Shown: piece after piece, positions 13,640-23,802 of the stretch
How positions within the stretch are numbered: the stretch's first letter is position 1
Layout of the letters: each line of letters opens with the position of its first letter
Origin: Scortum barcoo
Taxonomy: Eukaryota; Chordata; Actinopteri; Centrarchiformes; Terapontidae
NCBI GenBank assembly: GCA_023238725.1
Contig: CM041540.1
Coordinates: 856,001-920,000, forward strand
DNA: 64,000 nucleotides
Direction: 5' to 3'
Translations under genes and position numbers: made by a program
The notes under the pieces: model-generated
What the model was told of the DNA's origin: nothing
Databases searched by the model: none
The model's input: only the letters and a program-made list of their open reading frames with translations

Positions 13640-14215
13640 CAGCAGCAGCAATGAACAGTGGGGGGGGTGCATGTCTCAAGTTCTCAACAGGGGGAAATGG
13701 ATTGTACAGCTCTGGGGAAAAAGCTGTTTTTCAGTCTGGTAGTTGTTGTCTTTATGTTTCTGTACCATTTTCCAGAGGGAAACAGTCCATTTCCCGGGTG
13801 GGTCAGGGTCGGCGGCAATATGTCGGGACTTCTTCTGCATCTGGCCAGCGTATATTGAGTCCAGGTCTGGAAGAGGACTTCCCACAATCCCCTGTGCTGT
13901 TTTCACCACCTGGGCTAAGTCTTTTCAGTCTTGTGCAGTGCAGCTGCCATACCACACTGCTGCACTGAGGCAGAGGATGCTCTCTATTGTGGCCCTGTAG
14001 AGGTTTGTCAGGAGCTGAGGGGAGAGTCCAGCATGTTTCAGCTTCCTGAGGAAGAAGAGTCTTTGTTGAGCCTTCTTTACCAGGTGAGCTGTGTTCATGG
14101 ACCAGGTCAGATGTGATGTGGATGCCCAGGAACTTGAGGAGAGGAGCGTGCTCTGTCCTCCTGAACCTCCTGTTCACTATGACCTCCTTGGTCTTGCTGG
14201 TGTTCAGAACAAGGT
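13640..14215 (-). pseudogene. Non-LTR retrotransposon remnant (RT 3' region, Jockey/CR1/L2-type), frameshifted
   Basis: On the minus strand the conceptual protein reads, in pieces and different frames, 'LVLNTSKTKEVIVNRRFRRT', 'LLKFLGIHITSDL', 'KKAQQRLFFLRKLKHAG', 'LYRATIESIL', 'VVWYGSCTAQD', 'VVKTAQGIVGSPLPDLDSIY', then 'RCRRSPDILPP' and 'RLKNSFFPRAV'. These are the C-terminal part of the reverse transcriptase and the following conserved tail of fish LINEs of this class. At least two frame changes break the frame, so it is dead. The catalytic FADD region and the endonuclease are absent, giving a 5'-truncated copy of under 600 bp. Clade naming is from memory. Confidence 0.8.
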
Positions 14216-14384
14216 TTTTTATTTTATTTTATTTTTAATTTTATAGGATCAAATAACTAATTTAAACCAAACTGATCAGAAAAACAAACACTTGAACAAA
14301 CATCAGCGTGATCAGAACTACGTAAAATGACAGAAACCATCTTTGGGAAACATTTATTTGATGTTTGATTTTATTATTTGTTCC

Positions 14385-14515
14385 ATCTGCTCACATGGAG
14401 GGGGCGGGGCTTATGAGCTGTACTGCAACCACCAGGGGGCGATCCAGATGATTTGGCTTCACTGTGGGGGGGCTGTCATGTCGTCCATCTTTATATACAG
14501 TCTGTGATCTAAACC
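14385..14515. repeat. Dispersed teleost repeat ('CACCAGGGGGCGAT...TATATACAGTCTGTG')
   Basis: The sequence contains 'gcaaccaccagggggcgatc', 'gatttggcttcactgtgggg', 'tgtcatgtcgtccatcttta' and 'tatacagtctgtgat', recognised as a very common short interspersed fish repeat, probably a non-autonomous DNA transposon. The boundaries are approximate. Confidence 0.6.
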
Positions 14516-16860
14516 ATGAATATTCTGAGGAGTTCTGAGTGAAAATATGGAGATGTAATGATGATTTTAATTTTAATATTAGCTTGTCTCTCGACATGAG
14601 ATATTACATCCAAAGGTAAAAAGCTGCAGCATTTCAGAGCGTCTCAGGTTTCAAAGACCTTCATCAGCTCTGCCTGTTCCAGCGTTGAGAGGATGATGAA
14701 GTGCAGGGTGGACAGTCTGTAACCTCTCATCCTTTATTCATCGGAGGAACAGTGGAGTCCTTTGAGCAGAGACGGGAACCGGAGGCGTCCACGTTTTCAT
14801 CTGTCTGCCGGCTCAGCATGGACGCGATGAAAAGGTGTGAAGCTGTTTGTCCGCTTGTTGTTTCTCTCTGACGTTACCGCCATCCTCCGAGTCCAGGCTG
14901 GACTTTGAGATGGAGAAAAAGAAAAAGAAAATCTCATGACAGGTCGGTGCTGACGTGGAGAAAAATTCATCATCAACACGGAATATAAACTCTACACGCA
15001 GCTTTAAAGGATCAATCAGCACATTTTTAACCTCATAAATTTCACATGTGACTTAATTATGCCAAAGGTGATTTTATATTTTATCACATTACAACATAAA
15101 CATCTTTTAAAACTTTAAGGGAAACTTGACAGTCTTTAAATGTGTTTTATTAACATAATTCAATGCACCACTACACTGTACGGAGGCAGAGAGCAGCCGT
15201 GTTTGCAATTTCTTTTAATGCACTTTTTTATCTCGAGATAAGGAGATAAGTAACCTGTTACCTTTAGAAATCAGAGTGTGTTTCCTCTTGTTCCTTTGTG
15301 ATGTTTGTGTGTTTATCTCCAGTTAGTTTCCATCAGCAGGTGTCTGTAGGCTCTGTGGAGATGCTGTGGGGGTCATTATGTACAGTGGGACAGGCAAACA
15401 GGATGAGCTTAATAATGTCTTCATTATTTCTATATAATATATATAACGGCTTTATTTGAGCAGCTGCTGGCTGAAGCAGAGAGATGGGTCAACCTCTCAT
15501 CGTTCGGTGGACTGACGTCCCGGCTGTTGTAAACGAGCTTCTTCTTCTTCTTCTTCTTCTTCTTCTTCTTCCTGTCCGCCCGTTCGTGTCTCTGTTTCTT
15601 GGAGAGTTTTCAGTTTGAACGTCCTGAGAGAGAATCTGCACAACATCTACAAACTCCTCTGATACTGAAGAAAAACGTGGTGGTGACGTTCTGAGCGTTT
15701 TTTTTCTGTTATGAGCAGATTTATGTACCCGTAAAGTCGCCTGTATGTCTTCTTGTATGTTGTTTGGATGTTAAACAGACTTTAAGGATGTGGACGGTCG
15801 ACCCAAAAAACATCCTCACATAGAAAGATCTCGTCTCTTCTGTGAGACTTTTTAAATCTGACCCTGTAAATCTGTCTGTTTTGATGACTGATGTGTTTTA
15901 TTGCAGGATTTCTTCACATGTTGTTTGTTCTCTCTGAGCTGTTTGTGCCACTTTCAGATGTGACACAAACTCCATTTCACTTCTTTTTCTGTCTCCATGA
16001 TCTGGTTTATTTTCTTGAGCTCGGCTGCAGACAGCAGCTCTGTCTTTCTTCTCTTCATGGAAAATGTCCTCCACAAATTAGCTATCCAAACATCATTTCC
16101 AAAATGGACAAATTGAATAATTCGGCCCAATTAGCAGAACAAACACACACTTTCATGCATGTTAATGGGATTAACGAGCTGCACTTAACTGTTTCCGTCT
16201 TTAAACCAACATCCTCTCCTGATTAACAGACGCGAACGGAGCGCGTCCAGCTGACGTCCCTCCAAAAACAACCGGCCGGCGTTTGAAGTGTGAGCGAGCG
16301 TCCGGTAGACCTGAACAACAACATTTCCAGGCCACCAAAGAAGAAGAAGCTTCAGTCAGCATGAGAGAGCTCGTCAGTTAATGTCAGAAAAGGGGTTAAT
16401 CTGAAGGGACTGACTTCATTTTCTGACCTGAAGTCTGAAATCAAACAGGCCTGAACGCTCCAGAAAACAAAAATCATCAAATAAAGAACAGAAACAGTCA
16501 GTGATCATGACGGGAAACATTTACGGATTCAGGTTTATTGATGAGTGATTGAATAATTAGTGTGTACTTTAATGTTGATCTGACCTTCACTGTCTGAGGT
16601 ACGTCTTTAACTCCTCAAACATTTTACATCTGTCCACCAGGTGTCATCAGACTGCCCCTCCCCCCCTTTTACACACCTGTTCCCACCTGCTCATTATCAT
16701 CATCACTACATAGTCATCTGCTTTGTAAACCTGATTTCACTGAATCATTTCGATCCTTCTTCACTGTTTTTCTGTGTGACGTTCGTAAACTTTTGGAAAT
16801 GTTGGTAGTTTAATCAGGAACAAACATATTTTATAAAGTGAGTTTGTAAAATCGTCATTT
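14516..16860. other. Gene-free interval with enhancer-like patch
   Basis: No exons. It contains a (CTT)n microsatellite at 15538-15571. The segment 15950-16200 is rich in homeodomain-type cores (ATTAGC, CAATTAGC, TTAATGGGATTAA) and has an octamer-like ATGCATG; it looks like conserved regulatory DNA but cannot be shown to be so from one sequence. Confidence 0.45.
15538..15571. repeat. (CTT)n microsatellite
   Basis: Uninterrupted trinucleotide run of about 11 units in intergenic DNA. Confidence 0.95.
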
Positions 16861-17306
16861 GCGTGAGATTGACAGGCGGTGCAGCGTCCTGCAGTTATGC
16901 TGGTCGGTGTGTACCGGACCGTCATCGTGGTGAAGAAGGAGCTGAGTCGAAAGGCGAAGTTCTCGATTTACCACCGGTCAGTCTACGCTCCCACCCTCAC
17001 CTCACCTATGGTCATGAACTTTGGGTAATGACCGAAAGGAAGTTCACAAGATCACGGATACAAGCGGCCGAAATGAGTTTCCTCCGCAGGGTGGCTGGGC
17101 GCTCCCTTAGAGATAGGGTGAGAAGCTCGGGTCACTCGGCGGGAGCTCGGAGTAGAGCCGCTGCTCCTTCATATCGAGAGGAGTCAGCTGAGGTGGCTTG
17201 AGCATCTGTTCAGGAAGTCAGGGAAGTCTGGGCATCTCTGCTCAGACTTGCTGCCTCCGCAACCCGGTCCCGGATCAAGCGGTTGAATCCATGGATGGAT
17301 GGATGG
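16861..17306 (+). pseudogene. 3' fragment of a non-LTR retrotransposon (same family as 37.8-39.6 kb)
   Basis: The plus-strand conceptual pieces 'YRTVIVVKKELSRKAKFSIY', 'LTYGHELWVMTERKF', 'IQAAEMSFLRRVAGRSLRDR' and 'LLLHIERSQLRWLEHLF' match the minus-strand element inside xpot almost word for word. It ends with 'cgcaacccggtcccggatca' and a (TGGA)n tail at 17287-17306, the same 3' end as the other copy. It is 5'-truncated to about 450 bp, and lacks the MPPGRLP...GRPRTRWRDY segment through an internal deletion near 17209-17222. The frame is interrupted. Confidence 0.85.
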
Positions 17307-17379
17307 AGTTATATGAAATAAAGTAAAAAGCACAATATTTTCCTCTGAAATGTAATAAAATGGAAAGTGAAAAATGTTC

Positions 17380-17430
17380 AAAATTGTAGTTAAGTGCAGT
17401 ACTTGAGTAAATGTACTTAGTTACTTTAAA
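17380..17430. repeat. 'AGTACTTGAGTAAATGTACTTAG' repeat fragment
   Basis: The short piece 'gcagtacttgagtaaatgta' and 'cttagttactttaaag' belongs to the same dispersed family as 18355-18960. Confidence 0.6.
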
Positions 17431-17818
17431 GATGAATGCTCCACTTAACAAACGTGATATTGAAATCACCGTCTGTGTTCAGTGGTTTTAATCTGTGTAA
17501 TGACGCCAAATGATGTCAATTTCATTGATAATCGCATCTTTATTTTTATTCTTTTCTCAATATTTTCTCCAAATATTCACTTTTTCATTCACACTTACTC
17601 GGTGGATGTTTGTGGGTGTTTGTTTTTCATGATGTGGGTGAAATGATCCTTTAAAATCAGTCAGGAGTCATTTCAGGGTTTCATTCAGTGCTTTGATTCA
17701 GCTGCAGTTCCTGGTTTGACCACTAGATGTCGCCGTTTTAACTCAATTTAATGTGTTGAACCAACTTTTTCAGGTTCTTTAGAAAAAGTTTTGTTTCCTG
17801 ACTCTTTGCACAAAACCT

Positions 17819-17850
17819 GTGTGTGTGTGCGTGTGTGTGTGTGTGTGTGC
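17819..17850. repeat. (GT)n microsatellite
   Basis: Dinucleotide run with a single interruption (TGTGCGTG). Confidence 0.9.
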
Positions 17851-18354
17851 AGACGGTCATGGTGATCCTCTGTAAAAGCTGTTAAGGGTTTGTTGATCTT
17901 TGTGATTACATGTCGTCTTGGCTCCGGCAGGTCCGAAGATTCGTGGGAGGTTCTGAGAAACGTTAATGCGAGGGGAAAGTGTTTGGCTGGTGCGGACGGA
18001 GCTTTTAGCACATTCCTCTGCAGCCGAACGTCGACGTGGTCTGGGCTCGGGCCTGGTCTGTTCCCCGCTCTTCGCTCTCCTCCCCGAAGAAATCTGGGCA
18101 AAGTGAAAGCCAGTCAATCACAGCGTGAACCTGAGTCAGCAGGTTGTGGATTCGGCCGATCGCTGAGCTGGCTTTTCGTCCTCGCTAGAGAAAAGTAGTT
18201 CTGTGTTTGGAGACGAGTCCTGACCTGCAGCCGGAGGCACAGAGACGATTTAACGGATCGTGGCGATGATTTAGAGCAGTTTTACTACAATATGATGAAC
18301 GAACTGATGATTTTATGTGACAGGTTCAACCACTTCATCCACTCATTCTCATGC

Positions 18355-18960
18355 AGCGGTGGAAAGTAATCAAGTACTTTTACTCAAGTACTGTAATTAC
18401 GTCTAATTTGTACTTCAGCTTCTCCCTTTTCTGCTACTTTACACTTCAACTCCTCTCAATTTATTTTAAAGCTTTAGTTACTTCAGATTAAGTGTAATAA
18501 AACCCTGCAAAGCTTTTCGTCATGTGACCACTTATATTAGATTATGTGAAGTTTCATTGTCTCATTCCTGCAAAAGTTCCTCCAAAGTGACTTTTCACCT
18601 TTAAGCTTCTCACAGGGGTTCATTTCAAACTGTTCCAATTATCAATATCACACAAAACAACAAAGTTTAGAGAGAGTTTAGAGTTTTCTTATTTCTTCTT
18701 CTGTTAATCACCTCAAGTTTATCTGGTGACCCTTTGGAGGGACCCGACCCTTAGGTTGGGAACCACTGAGGTATACTAGATAGCTGTCAGTGATGGAAGA
18801 AGTATTCAGATCCTTCAGTGCAGCAAAAGTACTAATACAACACTGTAAAAATACTCTATTACAAGTAAAGTCCTTGCAACTGAATGTTTACTTCAGTCAA
18901 AGTACGTGTGTGAGTTTTAGTGAAATGTAGTTAAAGTACTCAAAGTAAAAGTACTGTTAC
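18355..18960. repeat. 'AAGTACTTTTACT' dispersed repeat, longest copy
   Basis: It begins with 'ggtggaaagtaatcaagtac' and 'ttttactcaagtactgtaat', contains 'tctgctactttacacttcaa', and ends with a mirror-like part, 'gatggaagaagtattcagat' through 'caaagtaaaagtactgttac'. The beginning (GGTGGAAAGTA) and the later 'GTGATGGAAGAAGTATTCAG' are the standard outer ends of this abundant teleost element, usually regarded as a non-autonomous DNA transposon. The centre (18540-18780) is diverged or foreign. Confidence 0.65.
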
Positions 18961-19169
18961 TGCAGTAAAGCTGATCCAAGGAGGCTTTAAATAGTTTATT
19001 TATCTGAAGAAGGAGGAGAATTTTCTCAACACATAAAGGAAGACTTCATCCTTCAGTTTATCACAAACACTCAACCATCAACACATCTGGAGATACCAGG
19101 TTTTCACTGGACAGGAAGGATGAACAACTGTCATCTGGAAAGAAACTAAAGCTGTCAGACAAACGGAGA

Positions 19170-19485
19170 GCAGGAAAAATACTATATTTACCTCTGATTA
19201 CTATCAACCTGATGGAGTAAAAAACTACATACTATGGAGTAAAAATACATTTACCTCTGATGGAGTAAAAATACTACGGAGTAAAAATACATTTACCTCT
19301 GATGGAGTAAAAATAATACTATGGATAAAAATACTATTTACCTCTGATGGAGTAAAAATACTATATTTACCTCTGATGGAGTAAAAATACAAACCTCTGA
19401 TGCAGGAAAAATACTATATTTACCTCTGATGCAGTAAAAATACTATATTTACCTCTGATGCAGGAAAAATACTATATTTAACTGG
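19170..19485. repeat. Minisatellite, about 30-bp unit
   Basis: About nine to ten imperfect tandem copies of a unit built from 'aaaaatactatatttacctc' plus 'tgatggagt' (variants: tgatgcagt, tgatgcagg). Unit lengths vary from about 25 to 33 bp because parts are missing in some copies. It lies 200 bp downstream of the large AAGTACTTTTACT copy, and its 'AGTAAAAATACT' words look derived from that element. Confidence 0.9.
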
Positions 19486-22133
19486 CAGGTGGAGACGAGG
19501 GAGGAAGATCAATATCTTCAATGGGGGGGTTATTAGAAAAACTACAGCTCACAGAAACTGTTTGAATCTGATGGAGCTCCAATTATTTATCATTTATCAA
19601 TTATCTGTTTCTTCATTCTTCATTATTTTTCAAAATAATTAGTCATTATTTCAACATATGTGGAGAAAGTTTCTTATTCCAATGACTCCTGGGGTCTTTT
19701 TTTAAATCACACTGGTAGAAATGGGCTTCCGTAATATTGTGACCATTTTATAGTTTAAAACTTTAAGCTGCACTACAGGCTGCCAAATTCAACCATGTGT
19801 CCTCATAAAACACTCGGCACAAACTGACGGTCCGTGTTTACCACAGCTGAATTAATAAATCTGCCAATTAAAAGTTTTTATCGACAACTTCCACAGTTTT
19901 AAACGCTGTACGGAGGCCCTGAGAGCTCAACAAAATGCAACCAAAGAAAACAAATACATAAAAACACTTAAAGCAGCACAGACGAGGTTTGTTCTGTGTG
20001 ACACTGAACTTCCTCAGAAACTGAAGAAATCTTTTCTCTCTAACAGGACTTATTCTGCAGTGAACTTTAATCAAACGCTGCTTTAAAACAAAGTTATTTT
20101 CTGTGCAGCTTTTTGTGCGTGCGAGCTTTTAGCAGCCTGAACTTCATGTTTCATTTACGGAGGGAAGTCTACAGTATTTCAAACATTTAAGGCAGCCACT
20201 TATATTTAACGGCCTCAGAGTTTTTTGGCGGCTCTGCGTTCACAATGAGCTCCGCTGGGAAGAACTTTAACTTTCTGTGGAGTCAAAAAAACGTATTTCT
20301 AAACAGTCTTTTAATTCCCACAATAAAAATGGAGCAGTGTATACTGAGCCTCTTTGTATGGGACTGATTTCTGCTGCTGTAACCTGTTTCCTGTCAGAAG
20401 TGCCCTTTAAAGAGCTGCTCACAAATAATGGAAAATGTTGCTGCTAAGCGAGCACTAATAGTTGGATCCGGCTCATAAACATGCGGCCGTATATTAGAAT
20501 TTAATTAACCATCAGAATCACCAGTTTCAGTCCCATTTTTCTGCTGTTTGCTTTGGAGCGAGCGGCACATACCGCCGGGTGAAGTCAGCTCAGACTTCTC
20601 ATGTATTTGTAATGATTTTACATGTTTATGACGGTGACTCACTGAGAAGAATGTATTCCATCACCGAGTGAGGTCTTTTTTCTGCAGCCACCCACCGCTC
20701 TGTCTCCTCCACACGCCCAGTCAACTCCCATCACACCCTGCAGCACCTCCACCTCCTCCAACAAACCTCACAAGCCAAACTGCAGCCTCATCATCTTTAT
20801 TATCTTTATTCATTATCATCGTGAGAGTCAAACCTGCAGCTAGAAACCACATCGCCCACTGTCCAGCTTCACTTATCATTCAAAGGTTTGTAAGGTTCAG
20901 CTCTAAACGTCAGTTTTAAACCAGTTTACAGACAAACAGCAGCTCTGTGAGATAAATGATGGTGATTCATTTTATAATCAATCAGTCGTTTAGTTTGGAG
21001 ATTTTCTTTATTCATCAAGTTCAGACAAGGCTTTAACTGTTGCTCCTGTTTTTTTTTTCAATGAATCGAATGGATCAAACACTGATTCAGAGTCAGATGT
21101 TTGGTGTGTTTGCAGAGTAAACTAATAATCCATCAAAATTTTAATAATCTGTTACTGTACTCATTTACAACCTTTATTTAATCAGGTCGGCTCATTAAAA
21201 CCGTCACAGAGACAAACAGCATCAGAGAAAGTTTCACTGAGGACATGTGAAGTTCATATTTTATCTTTCGGTGCAGTTTTTATTGTTTTTTCCTTTAATT
21301 TATCTCGTCTGTACATGTTTAATAGATCCTTGTTTCATATGATCAAAGCGACACATAAAAACCTGCAGGAGGATTTAAACAAACTTTTTTTTCTCTGTGA
21401 AGCGTCCAGACTGTAAAAGACCAGCAGGGCGGCCTGAAGAAACCCTTCATGTCTTAGAGAGCAGCGCCACCATGTGGACAGATTGAGAAACAGCTTTAGA
21501 CATCAGGGAGAGGACTGTCTCTACAGGGGTCAAAGGTCAAACTTAGGTACAAAACAGGAGGTCAAACCTGACAGAGGCTCCTAAAATAATGTTGCTGAAA
21601 CAGGTTTCATTTTAAAAACATTTTCATTTCCAAACAAGAAAATTATTTTCCATCTTTTTCTGTTTGAGCAGAGGAAAGATTCAAACTACAGCACACAGGA
21701 CAGATTTTAGTCATTTTAGTTCTCTTGTTGGACAAAAATACAAAAGACAAAGTTTAATTTCCTGTTTCGAAGTCCTGAAGAAAGTTTGGTCTTTATTTTC
21801 CAGATTTAAACAGACCCACAGATCTCATTTCTGAGAAACTGCCTCTGATGGATCTTGGGAAGTTTAAAAAGGTCAAAGACAAAGCAGTTTGACTTCAGTG
21901 TGTTCAGATAGACATGCTGGTTAAATCACCACTTGTTCCAACAGGTTTCATTAAACTTGGTCAGAAAATGAAAATTTAATTTGAAATGATCTTAAAACCT
22001 TTGTTTTATCGTCACGTCTCTTCCAGTTATTTGTCTCCATGTTTTAACTGTTGTCTTGTGTATAGTTTGTTTAATGGGTCTATAAAAAAACAGAATAAAA
22101 ACACCAAAATGAGCTTTTCTTTTTGACCAGATT
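19486..22133. other. Gene-free interval downstream of rpl18a
   Basis: No exons supported. A G+C-balanced stretch around 20350-20580 contains TAATTAA cores and looks like candidate regulatory DNA. The rest is AT-rich unique sequence, including a (T)9 run at 21050-21058. Confidence 0.5.
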
Positions 22134-22139
22134 TTTATT
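22134..22139 (-). terminator. rpl18a: Polyadenylation signal of rpl18a (AATAAA)
   Basis: AATAAA on the minus strand 29 nt downstream of the rpl18a stop codon (22168-22170). A very short 3' UTR is usual for ribosomal-protein genes. Confidence 0.75.
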
Positions 22140-22167
22140 ATTTCCCGCACAAAATGAAAAACTGCTT

Positions 22168-23770
22168 TCAGTAGAAGGTGTTTGGTCTCTTGGTGGTGAA
22201 GCGGGGTTTGTGCTGGCGACGCAGGACCCGGTGAGGCAGCGGGAACTTGATCTTGGAGTCCTGCAGGAAGAGTCACAGAGGAAATAAGCTTCAGTTTGAG
22301 GCAGCGAGGACAGAAACAAACTTTAATCTGCTCTATTAAAGCGTCTGTCGCCAGTTTCAAAACCGCCAGAGTTGAAGATGGAAGCTGGAAATCTGGAAGA
22401 GGAATCTGGCTTTTATTGTGGCGGGTTTTTAAACTGGAGCTGACCACCGAGGAGTCAGCCCAGAGAGAGACCCGCCGAGCAGAGACAGGAAAAGATCTGC
22501 AGACTCACGTGGAACTGCTTGATGGCAGGTCGGCGACACTTGTTGGCGGCGATCACCTGGACCTTCATGATCTGGATGGAGTGAGCGCGAGCGCGATGGC
22601 GAGCTCCCATATCACGATCTGACAGGAAGGACGGGAGACGGTTCATTATTCAGGCTCCACTTTTAACAACTGTGTAATCTTTAACACTAAAATCTGATTT
22701 AAAGCAGTTTACAGACAGCACACTGATTCTTACTTAAAGCATCAGGAAACAGCGAAAACGTCTTCAGATGTTTGTTTTGTTCAAAACCCACAAAGATTTT
22801 CTGGTTTATTGTCCAGATTAAAGCCACAAATTCTCACATTTGAAAGACAGAAACATCATATATTCTGGATTTTTACTTAAAAAGGACTTAAAATGATGAA
22901 ACTGATCAAAGAAGCTGTTAATTATCAGTTGATCTACTAATCAATTATTTGTCTTTAACTGCTGGTTAAAGTTCATGAATGAATCTCTGGTGACATCAAA
23001 CACTGATTCACGTTTAAAGTGTGTTTTGAGGGTGAATGAAGGATCCTTTAACAGTATTTTAATAGATCATTGATTCATAGTGACGACAGAAACACTTCAA
23101 ACCTGCAGGAGGATTCAAACAGACTTTTCTAAAGCTCACAATGATCAAAACAAACCAAAGTGCTCAGTATGTTTGAAAAACGAGATGAGAATCAACACCT
23201 GAACATTGAGGTGTTATTTTCATCATTATTGGCATAAAAGCTCCTCCTGAAACTGATAAAACCTTGAATCTGACACTGCAGCTGTAACACAACGTGTTGA
23301 TTTAGCAGGTTGAACCTTTTAACAAACTCTTAAAAGCGCTCAGAGGAAACCTGACTACCTGTTAATGAACTGAAGCACTGAATGAGACGACGTCTGGATT
23401 TTATGTTGATTCAGTGGAAATGAGCTGAATCGTCGCTGCAAAAACAACCAGTTCAACTTCCAGGATAAATTCTTCAGTTACAGCTCCAGATTTATTTTAT
23501 TTTCCAAAAATTTTTACATTTAATTTTGTTCTGCGTCGTGCTGTCTGAACCAGACGTGTCACTATCGCTCTGCATGTTACTCTATGTGTACTCTAATCTA
23601 ACCCTGCATACAGCTCTGTATAACTCTGTACACTCACAGCACTGGGTGACGGCTCCAGAGGTGGTCAGGTCTCTGTACTCTCTGTACATGTTGTGGGTGC
23701 CACTACGAGAGTCGTAACGCAGCCAGATACCGAAGTTCTTCACCTTCAGGGGCGTGGTCTCGTGGACCTG

Positions 23771-23802
<32 letters not shown>

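Noticed and set aside
19170..19485. Possible CRISPR-like array
   Set aside because: The repeats are directly adjacent without unique spacers and unit length varies; it is a eukaryotic minisatellite in a vertebrate genome.
21060..23135. Weak similarity between 21.06-21.38 kb and 22.97-23.13 kb ('aaacctgcaggaggattnaaac', 'tcaaacactgattca')
   Set aside because: The shared words are short and spaced differently; it could be a very old duplication, but I cannot separate it from chance without an alignment score.
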